Assembly (NCBI GenBank): GCA_963805715.1
Contig: CAWDVK010000018.1
Coordinates: forward strand, 186,001 to 250,000
From: CAWDVK01 sp963805715
Lineage (GTDB): Bacteria; Actinomycetota; Actinomycetes; Streptosporangiales; Streptosporangiaceae
Direction: 5' to 3'
Length of the DNA stretch: 64,000 nt
Shown here: one piece after another, positions 46,055 through 54,134 of the stretch
How the letters are laid out: each line of letters opens with the position of its first letter
Numbering within the stretch: the first letter of the stretch is position 1
Position numbers and translations under genes: made by a program
The notes under the pieces: generated by a model
Databases searched by the model: none
Seen by the model: only the letters and a program-made list of their open reading frames with translations
Told to the model about the DNA's origin: nothing

Positions 46055-46086
46055 TCCGGTCCTGCTCGAATCCGGTCCTGCTCGAA
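46055..46086. repeat. Perfect 16-bp tandem duplication
   Basis: TCCGGTCCTGCTCGAA occurs at 46055-46070 and 46071-46086, immediately upstream of the CBS-BON start. It is intergenic. Confidence 0.85.
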
Positions 46087-46141
46087 ACGCTGCCCGATTG
46101 CCTCCGTATTCAGCGTTGCCGCAGGTGCTGGCGAGGTAGTA

Positions 46142-46198
46142 GGGCCCAACGGCCCGCGGTACCGGATAGCGCGATGGCCGGTTAGGGACTAAGGACCT
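46142..46198. promoter_or_regulatory. Two candidate DosR-type boxes between cbs and the usp pair
   Basis: GGGCCCAACGGCCC lies at 46142-46155. GGGACTAAGGACCT at 46185-46198 is the closest match in the window to the mycobacterial core GGGACTWWAGTCCC. Their spacing is 43 bp, near two 22-bp steps. They lie between divergent genes, so both directions may be controlled. Confidence 0.62.
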
Positions 46199-46302
46199 AT
46201 GACTGAACTCCGAAAGCCCCTCCTGCCGCCGCGCCGCGGCGACGATCGTGGAGTCGGGATTCGTGGCTGCTCCGGCAGCTGCCCTGTCTGAAGGAGAAGG
46301 TT

Positions 46303-46737
46303 ATGCCTGGAATTGTTGTCGGCGTCGACGGCTCGAACGGGTCAGAGCGGGCCCTCGACTGGGCGGTCCGCGAGGCTGCTCTCCAGCATGCCGCGCTCAC
46401 CGTGCTGACTGTCCATCCGGTCGCGGCCCAGTGGACCGGCCATCCGATGGTGCTCCCGGCTGACGCGCCTGAGGTTGAGCGAGCGCGCCAGGCGGCGGAG
46501 GAGATGACGAGCAAGGCCCTCAGCCAGCTCAGCGACGGCAAGCCCGCCTCGGTCACCGTCCGCGCGGCCAACGGGCTCGTCGCCGAGGAACTGATCAGCG
46601 CATCCCGTGACGCCGACCTGGTCGTGGTTGGCTCGCGCGGGGCCGGCGGTTTCGCCAGCCTGCTGCTCGGCTCGGTCAGCTCGCAGGTTGTCCATCATGC
46701 CGAGTGTCCCGTCGTCGTCGTTCCGCACAAGCGGTAG
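46303..46737 (+). CDS. Universal stress protein (UspA family), tandem copy 1
   Basis: This 144-residue UspA-domain protein starts MPGIVVGVDGSNGSERALDW and has the ATP loop GSRGAGGFASLLLGS. It is a near-duplicate of the next gene, including the untranslated leader (GGAGAAGGTTATGCCTGG). The ATG at 46303 has AAGGAGAAGG upstream. DosR-like boxes lie 105-161 bp upstream. Confidence 0.92.
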   Translation: MPGIVVGVDGSNGSERALDWAVREAALQHAALTVLTVHPVAAQWTGHPMVLPADAPEVERARQAAEEMTSKALSQLSDGKPASVTVRAANGLVAEELISASRDADLVVVGSRGAGGFASLLLGSVSSQVVHHAECPVVVVPHKR

Positions 46738-46824
46738 CAGGCGATCCCGGCTCCGGCCCGCGCGGGCGGGGACACGGGATCCGCGGCTGCCGCCCCGCAG
46801 CCGCGCAGTCTGGAGGAGAAGGTT

Positions 46825-47262
46825 ATGCCTGGGATTGTTGTGGGCGTCGATGGCTCCACAGGGTCGCAGCGGGCGCTCGACTGGGCGGTCCGCGAGGCTG
46901 CTGTCCGGCATGCGCCGCTCACCGTGCTGTCCATTCACGAGGTCATGAGGAGCCAGTGGACCGGCAACCCCGTCGTTGTCCCGGCTGACAAGCCGGAGAT
47001 CGAGCGAGTGCGCCAGGCGGTCGAGGAGCTCACCCTGAAGGCCACTAGCCTGCTCGGCGACGACAAGCCCGCCTCGGTCACCGTCCGGGCGGTCAACGGC
47101 TTCATCGCCGAGGAGCTGATCAGCGCATCGCGTGACGCCGACCTGGTCGTGGTTGGCTCGCGCGGGGCCGGCGGTTTCGCCACCCTGCTCCTCGGCTCGG
47201 TCACCTCACAGGTCGTCCAGCATGCGGAATGCCCCGTGGTGGTCATCCCCAGCCAGCGCTAG
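46825..47262 (+). CDS. Universal stress protein (UspA family), tandem copy 2
   Basis: A 145-residue paralogue of the gene before it, starting MPGIVVGVDGSTGSQRALDW with loop GSRGAGGFATLLLGS. The two differ mainly in the central helix. The 87-bp gap between them has no box, so they are probably co-transcribed. A strong hairpin (47274-47307) follows and would end the transcript. Confidence 0.92.
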   Translation: MPGIVVGVDGSTGSQRALDWAVREAAVRHAPLTVLSIHEVMRSQWTGNPVVVPADKPEIERVRQAVEELTLKATSLLGDDKPASVTVRAVNGFIAEELISASRDADLVVVGSRGAGGFATLLLGSVTSQVVQHAECPVVVIPSQR

Positions 47263-47273
47263 CAACGCTGCTG

Positions 47274-47307
47274 TCCGGGCAGCACTGCCTGCGCGGTGCT
47301 GCCCGGA
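47274..47307 (+). terminator. Hairpin after the tandem usp genes
   Basis: TCCGGGCAGCAC (47274-47285) pairs perfectly with GTGCTGCCCGGA (47296-47307) around a ten-base loop. It begins 12 bases after the stop codon. No clear T-run follows. Confidence 0.7.
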
Positions 47308-47309
47308 TC

Positions 47310-47345
47310 AGGACGAAGGTCCCAAGATCGCAGGGCGGGCGGCCC
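47310..47345. promoter_or_regulatory. Candidate paired DosR-type boxes upstream of the cytochrome b gene
   Basis: AGGACGAAGGTCCC at 47310-47323 and AGGGCGGGCGGCCC at 47332-47345 are exactly 22 bp apart. They follow the usp terminator directly. The downstream start codon is 226 bp further on. Nothing else distinctive is seen in this 308-bp gap. Confidence 0.6.
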
Positions 47346-47570
47346 TCCCGCTGGCCGGCCTCCTGGCGCCACGGTAGACGCTGGTACCCGCCGACGGGAA
47401 GCCGCGGAGGGGGAGCCGACCAGAGCGGATGGAACGGCTAAGGCCGCGGGGCTGCTGTCCCAGCCGACTTGGCCGTTAACCCCGCTGCCGAGGGCATTGA
47501 GCCTGGCTTCCCGCGACGGGTACTGCCGGATACGAAACGAGAATCCCGGATCCTGTCCCTGGAGCGTGAC

Positions 47571-49547
47571 ATGCACTCCCCCGCCCTGCCGCACGCGGTC
47601 CCCCTGGCGATCAACCTGAATTCGCCAGGCTCTTTCGTGCACTGGTCGATCTTCAACATCTCGGTGGCGAACCTGGTCCTGATCGCCGTCATGGTCGTCA
47701 TCTTCGGGGTGGCCCTGCTGCTCCCGTTCCCCCGGGCGCACAGCGCCCCGCCGGACGCCGCTGAGCTCACCGCGGATGGTGGCGCCCCGGCCGGCGCCAC
47801 CGTCGCCGGGACCGGGACGGAAGCCCCGGCCGACCCGGAGACCGCCCGGATGTGGACCAACAGGGTGCGGCGGCGCGCCCTGGCCGTGCTGCCGCCGGGC
47901 AAGCTGCTGCCGGACAAGCAGCCGTCCTACGTGGCGTCCTGGATCTACGTGTTCGGAGTGGCCTCGATCGCCGCGCTGGCGATGGCCATCATCTCCGGCT
48001 TCGCGCTCGCGCTCGGCGGCCCCGACTGGTGGCGTTACAACCCGGTCGGGCACTTCTTCAACAGCATGCACCTGTGGAGCGTCGAGCTGTTCATGGCGTT
48101 TCTCGTCATCCACCTGTGGGGCAAGTTCTGGATGGCCGCCTGGCGCGGCCGCCGCACGATGACCTGGATCACCGGCGTGGTCGCGTTCGTCGCGTCGGTC
48201 CTCGAGTGCTTCACCGGTTACCTGTCCCAGCAGAACTTCGACTCCCAGTGGATCTCCACCAGCGGCAAGGACGCATTCAACTCCGTCGGCGTCGGCGCAT
48301 TCTTCAACGTGATGAACTTCGGCCAGATGCTGATGTGGCACATCGTGCTCCTCCCGATCGTGCTGATCGCGATCGTCGGCGCGCACGTGCTGCTGGTCCG
48401 GGTGCGCGGCGTGTCGCACCCGATCGACGCGCACACAGGCGAGGTCAGGGGGCACGGCCGGATCCGCCGCCGCGCGCTGGCCAAGGCGGATGCCGCACCG
48501 TGGCGCGGCCCGAACCGCCGCTACGACATTCTCAAGGAGGGCACCATCGCGACCCTGGTCGTGCTGGTGCTCACCCTGGGCCTGGCCGGCGTGCTGTCCT
48601 CCCCTAACGTGCCGCAGGTCTCGGTCGCGAGCTGGGCCAGGATCGCGCCTGCCGACTTCCTGGCGACCGCCGCCACGGAGCTGAACGGCACCAGCGAGAC
48701 CGCCACTTACGGGCCGCCGTACAACAACCAGAGCGGCTCCGTCCAGCGTCTGCTGTTCTCCCCGCAGACCTGGCTCGGCGTGACCCAGCCGGTCAACGCG
48801 GCCCAGGACTTCGTTCTCTCGCCGCTGACCACGCTCGCGCGCACCGACCCGGCGATCGCCGGCCCGCTGTCCACCTACAAGTCAGCGTCGCCGACTCAGC
48901 AGATGAACTGGGCTAACGCGTACTACAACGCGGTGCAGAAGGTCAAGTTCGTCAACGGCAGCCCGGTCGTGCCCGCCGCCAAGGACGGGCCGGTCCCGGC
49001 CATGCTGACTGGTGAGCTCGCGCTAGCGCGCAGCGGCGCGCTGGACACCGACCTGCTGTCGCAGCAGCCGTTCTACGGCACCAACTTCACTAAGCCGCTG
49101 CTGTTCATCGAGGACGGCGCCTACTTCGGCAACAAGGCCCAGGCGATGGGCCTGACCGGCTCGCAGTGGGGCGTGATGAACGAGACCGGCAGCTACCCCG
49201 GCCAGCCGTGGCTGTGGCTGTACACGCTCTGGTACCAGATCCCCGGCTGGACCAACTCGGCCAACATCGACATGATCGCCATCTACATGACCGGCCTGGC
49301 GACCGTCCTGCTGCTGCTCGTCCCGTTCATCCCGGGACTGCGTGACATCCCCAGGCTGATCCCGGTGCACCGCCTGGTCTGGCGCTCGTACTACCACTCG
49401 GCTCCGGGCTCAGTCGCCGGCCGGCCGGGTCCGGGAGCAGGCTCAGGTCCCGGCGCGGGCGGCAAGGGCGCGGCCGCCGTGCCGGATGGTCAGCCGCCAG
49501 CCGGCCCCGAGCCCGCCGGTGAGCCGGCCGGCACGACGCCGCAATAG
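47571..49547 (+). CDS. Orphan cytochrome b (b6/QcrB N-terminal type) membrane protein
   Basis: This 658-residue membrane protein has a QcrB-like N-terminal domain. Two bis-His haem b sites are visible: MHLWSVELFMAFLVIHLWGK (His-His spacing 14) and MWHIVLLPIVLIAIVGAHVL (spacing 15), plus the GYLSQQNFDSQW loop. After about residue 330 a long extracytoplasmic segment (about 200 residues) and a final membrane helix replace the normal cytochrome b C-terminal half. No Rieske or cytochrome c gene is adjacent, so this is not a normal bc1 complex. It could be a quinone-linked electron carrier of the hypoxic state. The ATG at 47571 follows GGAGCG; the frame is open upstream. Confidence 0.8.
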   Translation: MHSPALPHAVPLAINLNSPGSFVHWSIFNISVANLVLIAVMVVIFGVALLLPFPRAHSAPPDAAELTADGGAPAGATVAGTGTEAPADPETARMWTNRVRRRALAVLPPGKLLPDKQPSYVASWIYVFGVASIAALAMAIISGFALALGGPDWWRYNPVGHFFNSMHLWSVELFMAFLVIHLWGKFWMAAWRGRRTMTWITGVVAFVASVLECFTGYLSQQNFDSQWISTSGKDAFNSVGVGAFFNVMNFGQMLMWHIVLLPIVLIAIVGAHVLLVRVRGVSHPIDAHTGEVRGHGRIRRRALAKADAAPWRGPNRRYDILKEGTIATLVVLVLTLGLAGVLSSPNVPQVSVASWARIAPADFLATAATELNGTSETATYGPPYNNQSGSVQRLLFSPQTWLGVTQPVNAAQDFVLSPLTTLARTDPAIAGPLSTYKSASPTQQMNWANAYYNAVQKVKFVNGSPVVPAAKDGPVPAMLTGELALARSGALDTDLLSQQPFYGTNFTKPLLFIEDGAYFGNKAQAMGLTGSQWGVMNETGSYPGQPWLWLYTLWYQIPGWTNSANIDMIAIYMTGLATVLLLLVPFIPGLRDIPRLIPVHRLVWRSYYHSAPGSVAGRPGPGAGSGPGAGGKGAAAVPDGQPPAGPEPAGEPAGTTPQ

Positions 49548-49595
49548 ACAACAGGCTCTGCTCGCCGTCAGCCGCCCGGCGAGCGGAGCGAAGCT

Positions 49596-49633
49596 GAGGG
49601 TGGCCGAGGTCAATGCCGGCCTCGGCCACCCTC
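49596..49633 (+). terminator. Strong hairpin after the cytochrome b gene
   Basis: GAGGGTGGCCGAGG (49596-49609) pairs perfectly over 14 bp with CCTCGGCCACCCTC (49620-49633) around a ten-base loop. It lies 48 bases after the stop codon. Confidence 0.75.
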
Positions 49634-49685
49634 GTCCGTCTCGATGTGAGAACGCCGCAGGCGTTCGGGGTGCCACGCTGGCGGC

Positions 49686-49700
49686 GGGAACCTAGGACCC
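49686..49700. promoter_or_regulatory. Candidate DosR-box-like sequence upstream of the alcohol dehydrogenase
   Basis: GGGAACCTAGGACCC has the right arms but a 15-bp frame, one base longer than the other sites. It lies 64 bp upstream of the ATG at 49765. Confidence 0.4.
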
Positions 49701-49764
49701 TGCCGCATCGCCGCCGCGGCGAGCAGGCTGATCAGCGGGGTCCAACCGAAAGCAGGAGAGCGTC

Positions 49765-50805
49765 ATGCGAGCCCTCGTTTACCACGGGCCAGGCCGGAAG
49801 GCCTGGGAAGAAGTACAGAAGCCGCAGGTCCACGACGACACGGACGCGATCGTCCGGGTCGACGCAGTCACCATCTGCGGCACGGATCTGCACATCCTCA
49901 AGGGCGACGTGCCGGCCGTCACCGACGGGCGGATCCTCGGCCACGAAGCCGTCGGCACCGTCGAGTCAGTCGGCAGCGGCGTCAAGACCGTCAAGGCCGG
50001 CGACCGCGTGCTCGTCTCGTGCATCACCTCGTGCGGGACCTGCCGGTACTGCCGCGAGGGCCTGGGCGGGCAGTGCCTCGGCGGCGGCGGCTGGATTCTC
50101 GGGCACAAGATCAACGGCACCCAGGCCGAGTACGTCCGGGTTCCGTTCGCCGACCTGTCGACCTACCAGGTGCCCGTCGGCGTCACCGACGAGGAAATCC
50201 TCATGCTGGCGGACATCCTGCCGACCGGCTACGAGGTGGGCGTGCTCAACGGCCGGGTCCGGCCGGGCAACGTCGTCGCGGTCGTCGGCTCGGGTCCCGT
50301 CGGCCTTTCGGCGATCATGGGATCGCGCCTGTACAGCCCGAGCCACGTCGTCGCTATCGACCTGGCCGACAGCCGCCTGGAGGCAGCCAAGCAGTTCGGC
50401 GCGGACGTCACCGTGAACAACCGCAGCCAGGATCCGCTCGGCGTGGTCCGCGCGCTGACCGATGGCCTGGGCGCGGACATCACCATCGAGGCGGTCGGCG
50501 TTCCGGCTACCTTCGAGCTGGCTGTCGCGCTGTCCCGGCCGGGCGGCCGGATCGCCAACATCGGCGTGCACGGCGAGCCCGCCACGCTGCACCTGGAAGA
50601 GCAGTGGATCAGGAACATCACCATCACGACCGGCCTGGTCGACGCCTACTCCACCCCGACCCTGCTCCGCCTGCTCACCGCCCATCAGATCGATGCGAGC
50701 CGGTTCATCACCCACCACTTCGGGCTGACGGACGTGCTCGAGGCCTACGAGGTCTTCGGGAACGCGGCCGCGACCGGGGCGCTCAAGGTCGTGCTGACCC
50801 GCTGA
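49765..50805 (+). CDS. Zinc-dependent alcohol dehydrogenase (medium-chain family)
   Basis: A 346-residue MDR dehydrogenase. Catalytic zinc ligands are in CGTDLHIL and GHEAVGTVESVG, the structural zinc motif is CGTCRYCREGLGGQC, and the NAD-binding loop is VVGSGPVGLSAI. Likely substrates are short-chain alcohols or aldehydes, giving a fermentative NADH sink or source. ATG 49765 is preceded by AGGAGAG. The last five codons form the first unit of an 18-bp tandem repeat that continues past the stop. Confidence 0.92.
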   Translation: MRALVYHGPGRKAWEEVQKPQVHDDTDAIVRVDAVTICGTDLHILKGDVPAVTDGRILGHEAVGTVESVGSGVKTVKAGDRVLVSCITSCGTCRYCREGLGGQCLGGGGWILGHKINGTQAEYVRVPFADLSTYQVPVGVTDEEILMLADILPTGYEVGVLNGRVRPGNVVAVVGSGPVGLSAIMGSRLYSPSHVVAIDLADSRLEAAKQFGADVTVNNRSQDPLGVVRALTDGLGADITIEAVGVPATFELAVALSRPGGRIANIGVHGEPATLHLEEQWIRNITITTGLVDAYSTPTLLRLLTAHQIDASRFITHHFGLTDVLEAYEVFGNAAATGALKVVLTR

Positions 50806-50934
50806 GCCGTGCTGACCCGCTGAGCCGTGCTGACCCGCTGAGCCGTGCTGACCCGCTGAGCCGTGCTGACCCGCTGAGCCGTGCTGACCCGCTGAACTGT
50901 GCTGACCCGCTGAACTGTGCTGACCGGCTGAGCA
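50791..50934. repeat. Eight-unit 18-bp tandem repeat at the 3' end of the alcohol dehydrogenase
   Basis: Eight consecutive 18-bp units based on GTGCTGACCCGCTGAGCC start at 50791, 50809, 50827, 50845, 50863, 50881, 50899 and 50917. Units 1-5 are identical, 6-7 share AACT at the end, and unit 8 has further changes. The first unit encodes the final Val-Leu-Thr-Arg-stop. Every later unit repeats the stop codon. A hairpin terminator follows. Confidence 0.92.
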
Positions 50935-50938
50935 CGGA

Positions 50939-50970
50939 GCAGGTCCCGTCACCCTGGTGACGGGACCTGC
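50939..50970. terminator. Bidirectional terminator between adh and the Rv1733c-like gene
   Basis: GCAGGTCCCGTCACC (50939-50953) and GGTGACGGGACCTGC (50956-50970) form a perfect 15-bp stem with a two-base spacer. It lies between convergent genes. The stem contains GGTCCC/GGGACC but not in box order, so a terminator is the better reading. Confidence 0.78.
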
Positions 50971-50988
50971 CGGCCGTCGAGGTCCCTA

Positions 50989-51588
50989 TCAGCGCAGCCG
51001 CGTCCACCGGGGCCCGACCGCATACCAGGCGCGCTCCCAGCCAGCGAGCCGACGGCGGTCAAGGAGCAGCCGGCCGCCCGCGCCCGCCAGGAACAGCACC
51101 AGTGCCAGGACGGCGGGCGCGGTGGCTGCCGCCACCGCCGCGCGCTGCATGACCTGCGCGCGTGTCAGCGGCGCGTCCGTCAGCCGACCGGCTGAATCTT
51201 CCCACACCGGCAGGCGGCTGCCTGCCTGCAGCGACAGCTGCGTGGCCACCGTCCCGGTCCGCCGGGATCCGGCCGGGGTCGTCCAGCGCACCGGCACCAG
51301 GGTCATCCCCCAGCCGTAGTACGGCCCGACTTCTGTGGGCGCGTCTTCTGTGGGCGCGTCCTGCACGACGGTGGCAGTGACCTGATGCCAGGACCGCTGC
51401 GTGCGCTGCTGACGCAAGGCCGAGGCGTCTGCCAGCCGGCCGGCCACGATCGCGGCAATGGGAGCGCCGATCACGAACAGCGCGACCAGGATGGTCAGGA
51501 GCCACTTCTCGGCATGGTCAGAGGGCCTGCGCAGCGGGTTCTTGTCCCAGCCGAGCTGCCGGGACAGCCATCGCATCCGTTTTCTCAT
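50989..51588 (-). CDS. Rv1733c-like two-helix membrane protein
   Basis: A 199-residue protein with a membrane helix near residues 30-50 (LLTILVALFVIGAPIAAIVAG), an extracytoplasmic domain of about 90 residues, and a second helix near 150-172. The pattern NPLRRPSDHAE, RSWHQVTATVVQDAP, PVRWTTPAGSRRTG and LPVWEDSAGRLTDAP matches the DosR-regulon antigen Rv1733c and its relatives. Its function is unknown. An internal DAPTE duplication reflects a 15-bp tandem repeat. ATG 51588 with GGAGG upstream is preferred to GTG 51594. Confidence 0.85.
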   Translation of the reverse strand: MRKRMRWLSRQLGWDKNPLRRPSDHAEKWLLTILVALFVIGAPIAAIVAGRLADASALRQQRTQRSWHQVTATVVQDAPTEDAPTEVGPYYGWGMTLVPVRWTTPAGSRRTGTVATQLSLQAGSRLPVWEDSAGRLTDAPLTRAQVMQRAAVAAATAPAVLALVLFLAGAGGRLLLDRRRLAGWERAWYAVGPRWTRLR

Positions 51589-51654
51589 CGGCACACACCT
51601 CCGCCGCGGCCGGGACCCTTTCCCACGATCCCGGAGCGCCGCCCGTGCTCAGCA

Positions 51655-51690
51655 GGGACGATGCGCCCGCATCCGAAGGACCTTAGGCCC
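51655..51690. promoter_or_regulatory. Candidate paired DosR-type boxes upstream of the Rv1733c-like gene
   Basis: GGGACGATGCGCCC at 51655-51668 and AGGACCTTAGGCCC at 51677-51690 are exactly 22 bp apart. The nearer site begins 67 bp upstream of the minus-strand start at 51588. Confidence 0.65.
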
Positions 51691-51693
51691 CCG

Positions 51694-52155
51694 TCAGGCG
51701 GTAGGAAGCTCCTCGCCGGGGCTGGCCAGGCAGCCTGCGCCGGTCGTGCCGGGAATCATCCGGAAACCGGTCACGAGGTCCGCGGAGATCGAGATCACCT
51801 CGTCCATGTCCCCGTCGATCCAGGGCCGCAGCGCTTCCCGGTAGCCCGCCGCCAGCATCTCGCTGCCGACCTTCCTGGCCCGGCCGACGACGACGACGCT
51901 CCAGCCCAGGCGGCTGGCTGAGTCAATCTGGTCGGCCTGGTAGGCCACGACCGCGCCGGCCCCATCCACTGCCGAGCTGACCGGGGCACCCAGGCTGGCC
52001 CTGATGATGACCTGATCACCCGCCACCAGGTGATTGACCGGCCTGATGGCCGGCAGCGCACGATGGCTGAACACGATCCGCCCGAACGGGACGCTGCCGA
52101 GCAGCCGCAGGGACTCGTCCCTGGTCAGCTCGGCGAGCCCGCGAGGCTGCGTCAT
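51694..52155 (-). CDS. Pyridoxamine-5'-phosphate-oxidase-fold flavin/F420 protein
   Basis: A 153-residue split-barrel protein with LGSVPFGRIVFSHRALPAIRPVNHL near the N-terminus, a core WSVVVVGRARKV and GFRMIPGTTG near the end. The family binds FMN, haem or F420, and several members are in the mycobacterial DosR regulon. Two related proteins lie at 52287-52721 and 63088-63756. ATG 52155 is preceded by GAGGAGG. The exact cofactor and substrate are unknown. Confidence 0.82.
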   Translation of the reverse strand: MTQPRGLAELTRDESLRLLGSVPFGRIVFSHRALPAIRPVNHLVAGDQVIIRASLGAPVSSAVDGAGAVVAYQADQIDSASRLGWSVVVVGRARKVGSEMLAAGYREALRPWIDGDMDEVISISADLVTGFRMIPGTTGAGCLASPGEELPTA

Positions 52156-52237
52156 CGGATCCTCCTCGGCGCGATGTCCCTGTCCCTGCGCTCGGGATGT
52201 GCCGTCCAGTCCAGGGCACGACGCGGCGCCGCAGGTA

Positions 52238-52273
52238 CGGACTTAGGTCCTGTCCTGCGCGGCAGGAAGCCCC
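52238..52273. promoter_or_regulatory. Candidate paired DosR-type boxes upstream of the split-barrel gene
   Basis: CGGACTTAGGTCCT at 52238-52251 is the good copy. CGGCAGGAAGCCCC at 52260-52273 is a weaker one exactly 22 bp away. The first lies 82 bp upstream of the minus-strand start at 52155. Confidence 0.55.
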
Positions 52274-52286
52274 TAGCCAGGCGCAA

Positions 52287-52721
52287 TCACCCAGAATGGC
52301 TAATGCGCCGCCCGGTGATACGGGCCGGGTCGATCCGGATGAAGTGCTCTTTCCTGCCGCCTGGCCATGGCTCGACCCCGGCCTCACGGGCCCCGGCCTG
52401 CTCTTCCTCGGAGTCCAGGTGATGGGCAGGCCCCTGAATCAGGACGCTCCAGCCCTCGCGTGCCGCCTTGTCGAACTCGTCGATCTCGAAGGCGACCCTG
52501 AACTCGGCGTTCGCGATCCCGGTGCGCAGATCCTCGCCGGTCAGGCTGTCCTGAGCCGTGCGGAACAGCACGGCGCCGTCCACCACCATGTAGTTGACCG
52601 GCAGGACTGTCAGGTCATAGCGGCCGGAGTAGGCGATCCGGCCGATGCCGCCTGGCGAGATCAGCCGCAGGCACTCAGCTTCATCGAGTTCTTCCAGGAC
52701 GGGCTCAGGATCTCTGGCCAA
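52287..52721 (-). CDS. Pyridoxamine-5'-phosphate-oxidase-fold protein, second copy
   Basis: This 144-residue paralogue has GGIGRIAYSGRYDLTVLPVNYM, a core WSVLIQGPAHHL and the C-terminus IDPARITGRRI. The last motif (ITGRRI) is shared with the HTH-fused protein at 63088-63756, so these two are closer to each other than to the neighbour at 51694. It appears to begin with TTG at 52721, after a GAGGAG eleven bases upstream. No box is seen directly upstream of it. Confidence 0.8.
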   Translation of the reverse strand: MARDPEPVLEELDEAECLRLISPGGIGRIAYSGRYDLTVLPVNYMVVDGAVLFRTAQDSLTGEDLRTGIANAEFRVAFEIDEFDKAAREGWSVLIQGPAHHLDSEEEQAGAREAGVEPWPGGRKEHFIRIDPARITGRRISHSG

Positions 52722-52836
52722 TGCTCTCGCTCCTCACCAGGTTCAGTCTCCGGCTATCCGCTACCGGCTGGTAACGGAGACACTAGCGGCATGACCACCT
52801 CACAATGAGCACACCGCGACCGGCGCGCGGCCGCCA

Positions 52837-52850
52837 GGGTCTAACGGCCC
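52837..52850. promoter_or_regulatory. Candidate DosR-type box upstream of the hydrogenase-like operon
   Basis: GGGTCTAACGGCCC fits the pattern and lies 96 bp upstream of the ATG at 52947. No second clear copy is seen at 22 bp. Confidence 0.5.
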
Positions 52851-52946
52851 GGCACGGCAGCTGACATGCCCCGGCCTACCCAGGCAGGATGAGGTAATGC
52901 AGTATCCGGCCGCGAGACGAATCGCGACCAGGAAGGCTCGGGGGCG

Positions 52947-54134
52947 ATGGACAACCAGCACGACGCGGGACCGCCGGATGGCAGCCGGCTGCTAGCCGCT
53001 CCGGCACTGGACCAGCTGCTCGGTGCGCTGCACGCGGCGGGCTACCGCATCATCGGGCCGGTGCTGCGGGACGACGCCATCACTCTCGGCGAGCTTGACT
53101 CAGCCGGCGACCTGCCCTTCGGCTGGGGCGTCACGCTGGAACCCGGCGGCTACGTGCTGAGGAAGCGGGATGACCAGGCCGCATTCGGCCATTCAGCGGG
53201 CCCCCAGTCGTGGAAGCAGTTCCTGCACCCGCCGCGACAGCGAATGTGGAGCGCCAGCCGCCGCGGCAGCGGGTTCGAGGTCGACGCCGAGGACGCTGAG
53301 CCGGCGGCCAGGCTGGCGTTCTTCGGGGTCCGGCCGTGCGACCTGAGAGCCATCCAGATTCAGGACCAGGTGCTCGGCGGGGGCGCGCACCCGGGCTCCC
53401 GTTACGCGACGCGCCGCAGCTCGGTGTTCATCGTGGCGGTCAACTGCACCGAGCCCGGCGAGACCTGCTTCTGCACCTCGATGGGGACCGGGCCGCAGGC
53501 CGGACCCGGCTATGACCTGCTGCTGACCGAACTGGCCGGCGACGGCCGGCATGATTTCGTGGTGCAGGCTGGGTCCGCGGCCGGGGAGGCCATGCTCGCC
53601 GGGGTTCCGCTCCGGCCCGCCGATGCCGCCTCGCTCCGGCGAGCCAGCGACGGTGTGGCCGATGCCGCCGCGCGGATGGGCCGGTCGATGCCGCAGGCCG
53701 GGATCCGCGAGCTGCTGGCATCCAGCCTCGACGCCGCCCGCTGGGAAGACGTCGCGGCCCGCTGCATTAGCTGCGGGAACTGCACCATGGCCTGTCCCAC
53801 CTGCTTCTGCGCGAATATCGACGACGTCACCGACCTGAGCGGTGATCATGCCGAGCGCTGGCAGAGCTGGGCATCGTGCTTCGACCTCGACTTCTCCCAG
53901 CTGCACGGCGGGCCGGTGCGGTCGTCGGCGAGCAGCAGGTACCGCCAGTGGCTCACGCATAAGCTGGGCACCTGGCATGATCAGTTCGGCTCCTCGGGCT
54001 GCGTGGGCTGCGGACGGTGCATCGTCTGGTGCCCGGTCGGCATCGATCTGACAGAGGAGGTGGCCGCATTGCGGGCGGAAGCGGCAGCGACGGCCGGCCA
54101 GGCGGGGGCGCGAGCGGAAGGCGCGGCGCAGTGA
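52947..54134 (+). CDS. Group-3b-type hydrogenase beta subunit-like iron-sulfur protein
   Basis: This 395-residue protein resembles the beta (HyhB/HydB) subunit of NADP-linked sulfhydrogenases. It has a conserved N-terminal domain (FFGVRPCDLRAIQIQDQVL, ETCFCTSMGTGP) and two C-terminal [4Fe-4S] motifs, CISCGNCTMACPTCFC and CVGCGRCIVWCPVGIDL. It would carry electrons between the FAD subunit and the small subunit. Its stop overlaps the CNB-fold gene start (GTGA), beginning a four-gene operon. A heterodisulfide-reductase-type electron carrier is a less likely reading. Confidence 0.87.
   Translation: MDNQHDAGPPDGSRLLAAPALDQLLGALHAAGYRIIGPVLRDDAITLGELDSAGDLPFGWGVTLEPGGYVLRKRDDQAAFGHSAGPQSWKQFLHPPRQRMWSASRRGSGFEVDAEDAEPAARLAFFGVRPCDLRAIQIQDQVLGGGAHPGSRYATRRSSVFIVAVNCTEPGETCFCTSMGTGPQAGPGYDLLLTELAGDGRHDFVVQAGSAAGEAMLAGVPLRPADAASLRRASDGVADAAARMGRSMPQAGIRELLASSLDAARWEDVAARCISCGNCTMACPTCFCANIDDVTDLSGDHAERWQSWASCFDLDFSQLHGGPVRSSASSRYRQWLTHKLGTWHDQFGSSGCVGCGRCIVWCPVGIDLTEEVAALRAEAAATAGQAGARAEGAAQ

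Noticed and set aside
50791..50934. Possible CRISPR array
   Set aside because: The units are directly tandem with no spacers and derive from the end of the adjacent gene.
50783..51007. Minus-strand frame encoding repeated Gly-Ser-Ala-Arg-Leu-Ser
   Set aside because: It is only a translation of the 18-bp tandem repeat, overlaps a terminator, and has no independent start evidence.
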